Assembly: GCF_014196615.1 (NCBI RefSeq)
Contig: NZ_JACIDY010000008.1
Coordinates: forward strand, 1-64,000
Direction of reading: 5' to 3'
From: Novosphingobium fluoreni
GTDB taxonomy: Bacteria > Pseudomonadota > Alphaproteobacteria > Sphingomonadales > Sphingomonadaceae
Length of the DNA stretch: 64,000 nt
Shown here in pieces: positions 61,395 through 64,000 of this stretch. A model generated the notes under the pieces. It was not told the DNA's origin and ran no database searches. It was given only the letters and a program-made list of their open reading frames with translations. Position 1 is the first letter of the stretch. Each line of letters begins with the position of its first letter. The translations under genes and the position numbers were made by a program.

Positions 61395-62849
61395 ATGAAG
61401 CACAGGGGCACGTTCACTTCGGCTATGGCGGCGCTGGCCCTGTTGTCCGGGTGCGGCGGGGGCGGGGATGGCGGTTCCTTCAGCTCTGGCGGCACCGCCA
61501 GCCCGGCGCCATCGCCCAGTCCTTCACCCAGTCCGACGCCGACTCCCTCCGCGGCCTGCTCTCTTGGCTCGCGCCAGCAATGGGCGCTGGGGCAGCTGAA
61601 CGAGTGGTACCTGTTTCCGGACGATCTGGCGCAGGGCCTCAACCCAGCCAGCTTCAGCGATCTCAATGATTACGTCGATGCTCTGGTGGCACCTGCGCGC
61701 GCCAAGCGGCAGGATCGCTTTTTCACGCACGTGACGTCGATCAAGGAAGAGGACGCTTTCTATTCCAGCGGCACCTCGGCCGGGTTCGGCGTGCAGTTCC
61801 AGGCCTATTCCGATCCCAAGCTGTTTGTGGTGGACGCCTACGAAGGTGCGCCGGGCCTGTCGGCGGGTCTCGATCGCGGAACGGAAATCCTGGCGATCGG
61901 CACCAGCAACAGCAATCTTCGCACGATACCCGATCTGGTGAAGGCGGGCGGATGGGACGCGGTGTCCGATGCCTTGGGCCCCGATACCGAGGGAACCGCC
62001 CGCGTCCTGCAGATCCGTCAGCCGAACTCTGCGGTGATCACTATTTCGATCATCAAGCGTCCGTTCGATATTCCGCCGATCTCCTCGCGCTTCGGCACCA
62101 GGATCATCGACGATGGTGGCCGCAAGGTGGGCTACATCAACTTGCGGACTTTCGTTGGCCCTGCTGACCGAGCGCTGCGCGAAGCTTTTTCCAATTTCAA
62201 GGCGCAAGGGGTCACCGAAGTGATCGTGGACTTGCGCTATAACGGCGGCGGCCTGATCTCTGTGGCGAACCTGTTCAGCGAATTGCTGAACGCCCAACGC
62301 GCCGGCCAAGTGCTGAGTTACGAAACGTTCCGGCCTTCCAAGGCGAGCCAGAACGTCACCAACATCATCGGTTCGCAACCGCAGGCGATCGCCGCCACGA
62401 AGGTTGCGTTCATCGGCACACGGCGCACCGCGTCCGCCAGCGAGCTGGTGATCAACGCGCAACGTCCGTTCCTGGGCAACAACGTCGCGCTGATCGGTGA
62501 CAACACCTTTGGCAAGCCGGTAGGACAGATCGCTCTCGACCGTTCGGAATGCGACGACCGCTTGCGCGCCGTCGCCCTGAAAACTGAGAACTCCGCGCGG
62601 CAGGGTGAGTACTATTCTGGCCTCGCCAGCCAGATGGCGGTCACCTGCCAGGCGGGCGATGATATCTTCCGGTCGTTGGGCGATCCGCAGGAGCAATCCA
62701 TCAGCGCCGCGCTAGGCTTCCTGGCGGGGCGTTCCTGCACCCCGATTTCCAGCACCGCCAGTGCCTCTGCCACAGCCGGTTCGGGCATGCACCTGCTGCG
62801 TCCTGCCAAGCCGAACGCGGCGCAGCTGGACGTGCCCGGCCTGTTCTAG
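61395..62849 (+). CDS. S41-family peptidase, predicted lipoprotein
   Basis: 484 aa from ATG 61395. Lipobox LLSGC near residue 19, then a Gly/Ser and Pro-Ser repeat linker (PSPSPSPSPTPTPS) that would hold the domain away from the membrane. A PDZ-like region (about 120-200) precedes the C-terminal-processing-protease core: VDLRYNGGGLISV, the nucleophile Ser in TRRTASASELV and the Lys in FGKPVGQ. It probably trims envelope proteins; substrate unknown. Confidence 0.9.
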   Translation: MKHRGTFTSAMAALALLSGCGGGGDGGSFSSGGTASPAPSPSPSPSPTPTPSAACSLGSRQQWALGQLNEWYLFPDDLAQGLNPASFSDLNDYVDALVAPARAKRQDRFFTHVTSIKEEDAFYSSGTSAGFGVQFQAYSDPKLFVVDAYEGAPGLSAGLDRGTEILAIGTSNSNLRTIPDLVKAGGWDAVSDALGPDTEGTARVLQIRQPNSAVITISIIKRPFDIPPISSRFGTRIIDDGGRKVGYINLRTFVGPADRALREAFSNFKAQGVTEVIVDLRYNGGGLISVANLFSELLNAQRAGQVLSYETFRPSKASQNVTNIIGSQPQAIAATKVAFIGTRRTASASELVINAQRPFLGNNVALIGDNTFGKPVGQIALDRSECDDRLRAVALKTENSARQGEYYSGLASQMAVTCQAGDDIFRSLGDPQEQSISAALGFLAGRSCTPISSTASASATAGSGMHLLRPAKPNAAQLDVPGLF

Positions 62850-62932
62850 GGAACGGGGCAGACTCCGGAGGATCGCGCCAGCGCACATAACCCTTGCCGC
62901 CGTGGGGAAAAATGCCACATGGTGGTTCGGGA

Positions 62933-64000
62933 ATGCTGCGCCAGTACGAACTTGTCGAACGTGTCCTTGAGTATGCGCCAGAGGCCGACGAGGCCCTGCT
63001 GAACCGCGCCTATGTTTATACCGTGCAGAAGCACGGCAGCCAGAAGCGCGCCAGCGGCGATCCCTATTTCAGCCACCCGATAGAGGTGGCCGGCCTGATG
63101 ACCGAGCTGAAGCTGGATCAGCAGACCATCATCACTGCGCTGCTGCACGATACCGTCGAGGACACGCTCGTCACCGTGGAGGAGATCGAGCAAAAGTTCG
63201 GCCCCGAAGTGGCCCGTTTGGTCGATGGCGTCACCAAGCTCTCCAAGATCGAGGCCATGCCCGAGAATGAGCGGGCGGCGGAGAACTTGCGCAAGTTCCT
63301 GCTGGCGATGAGCGAGGACCTGCGTGTCCTGCTGGTCAAGCTGGCGGATCGGCTGCACAACATGCGCACGCTTCACTTCATCAAGAGTGAAGACAAGCGC
63401 CGCCGGATTGCGCGTGAGACCATGGATATCTACGCGCCCCTGGCCGAGCGCGTGGGCATGTACGAATACATGCGTGAAATGCAGTTGCTGGCGTTCGAGC
63501 AGCTGGAGCCCGAGGCCTACGCCATCATCACCGGTCGCCTGGCGCAGATCCGCAACCAGGAAGGCGGGCAGGTGGACGCCATCGCGTTCGCCGTTCGCCA
63601 GGCGCTGGCCGAGGCGGGACTTGTCGTCGAAGTGGCGGGCCGGGAAAAGCACCCTTATTCGATCTGGCGCAAGATGAGCGAGCGCCACGTTACGTTCGAA
63701 CAGATCACTGACATCATGGCGTTTCGCGTCCTGGTGGACACGCCAGGGGATTGCTACAGGGCGCTCGGCATCCTGCACCAGACCTGGCAGATGATCCCAG
63801 GGCGATTCAAGGACTACATCTCAACGCCCAAGAACAACGGCTACAAATCGCTGCACACGGCTTTGATCTACGAAAATTCGATGCGCATGGAGGTGCAGAT
63901 TCGCACCCGTGAGATGCACCGCACCAACGAGTTCGGCCTGGCAGCGCACTGGGCCTACAAGCAGGGTGGAGACAAGCCTGGCAGCGCCATCAGGCCCGAC
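62933..64000 (+). CDS. spoT: Bifunctional (p)ppGpp synthetase/hydrolase, N-terminal part
   Basis: The frame starts at ATG 62933 (MLRQYELVERVLEYAPEADE; ATG 62912 with GGGGA upstream is an alternative) and is still open at the window end, 356 codons on. The HD hydrolase domain has FSHPIEVAGL and the metal site LLHDTVEDT; the synthetase domain has YSIWRKM, the ITDIMAFRVLV region and FKDYISTPKNNGYKSLHT. Alphaproteobacteria usually have one such Rsh enzyme, governing the stringent response. The TGS and ACT domains lie beyond the window. Confidence 0.96.
   Translation, partial: MLRQYELVERVLEYAPEADEALLNRAYVYTVQKHGSQKRASGDPYFSHPIEVAGLMTELKLDQQTIITALLHDTVEDTLVTVEEIEQKFGPEVARLVDGVTKLSKIEAMPENERAAENLRKFLLAMSEDLRVLLVKLADRLHNMRTLHFIKSEDKRRRIARETMDIYAPLAERVGMYEYMREMQLLAFEQLEPEAYAIITGRLAQIRNQEGGQVDAIAFAVRQALAEAGLVVEVAGREKHPYSIWRKMSERHVTFEQITDIMAFRVLVDTPGDCYRALGILHQTWQMIPGRFKDYISTPKNNGYKSLHTALIYENSMRMEVQIRTREMHRTNEFGLAAHWAYKQGGDKPGSAIRPD

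Overview
The window is GC-rich DNA from an alphaproteobacterium, almost certainly a sphingomonad (Sphingomonas/Novosphingobium/Sphingobium group). This rests on gene content and order: argS-SPOR-nagZ-scpA-scpB-tatABC, miaB-phoH-ybeY-corC, dciA-like/DsbA-like/DsbA-like/smc next to mutY, a cobA-DUF2849-cysI-DUF934-cysH sulfur cluster, and an aerobic hemF. No rRNA, tRNA or CRISPR array was seen.

1-7.9 kb is a fructose cassette: the tail of an IS630-type transposase, a LacI-family repressor, and the divergent operon fruB (EIIA-HPr-EI fusion), fruK, fruA and an OprB-type porin. A perfect 14-bp palindrome lies in the fru promoter and a 10/12 copy lies in the leader of the repressor gene. Together these genes take a sugar from the outer membrane to fructose 1,6-bisphosphate.

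7.9-11.4 kb is the most interesting locus: an ECF sigma factor, a membrane anti-sigma with two cysteines in its outer domain, a divergent exported subtilase, and an exported Gly/Ser-rich protein. A 32-bp palindrome between the sigma and protease genes reads as GGATGAA-N14-CCGTTTC on both strands, and the same -35/-10 pair with identical spacing (GGATGAA-N14-CCGTTCC) precedes the Gly/Ser-rich gene. This looks like a self-contained, autoregulated envelope-response module.

11.5-16 kb holds glutathione-dependent formaldehyde oxidation (frmA, fghA), a zinc-less MDR oxidoreductase, a decayed MarR remnant, and cspA followed by a strong hairpin and a small coiled-coil gene. 16-28.7 kb is chromosome and envelope housekeeping: smc, two DsbA-like proteins, a DciA-like protein, mutY, a beta-lactamase-fold hydrolase, nudC, DUF1489, mgtE, a cyclophilin, and a lipase lipoprotein preceded by three stacked palindromes. 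A REP-like pair follows at 28.7 kb.

28.8-47 kb carries a prolyl oligopeptidase, a LysR regulator, corC, ybeY, a small lipoprotein, phoH, an RcnB-like protein, miaB, argS, a SPOR protein, nagZ, scpAB, tatABC, an exported amidohydrolase and bpt. 47-54.6 kb carries an SDR, threonine ammonia-lyase, a hydroxyisobutyrate-dehydrogenase-like enzyme, and a translationally coupled MFS-HlyD-TolC efflux operon. 54.6-59 kb is sulfate/sulfite assimilation. 59-64 kb has infC (probably starting at ATA), pdeM, hemF, an S41 lipoprotein protease, and the first 356 codons of a Rel/Spo (p)ppGpp enzyme that runs off the window.
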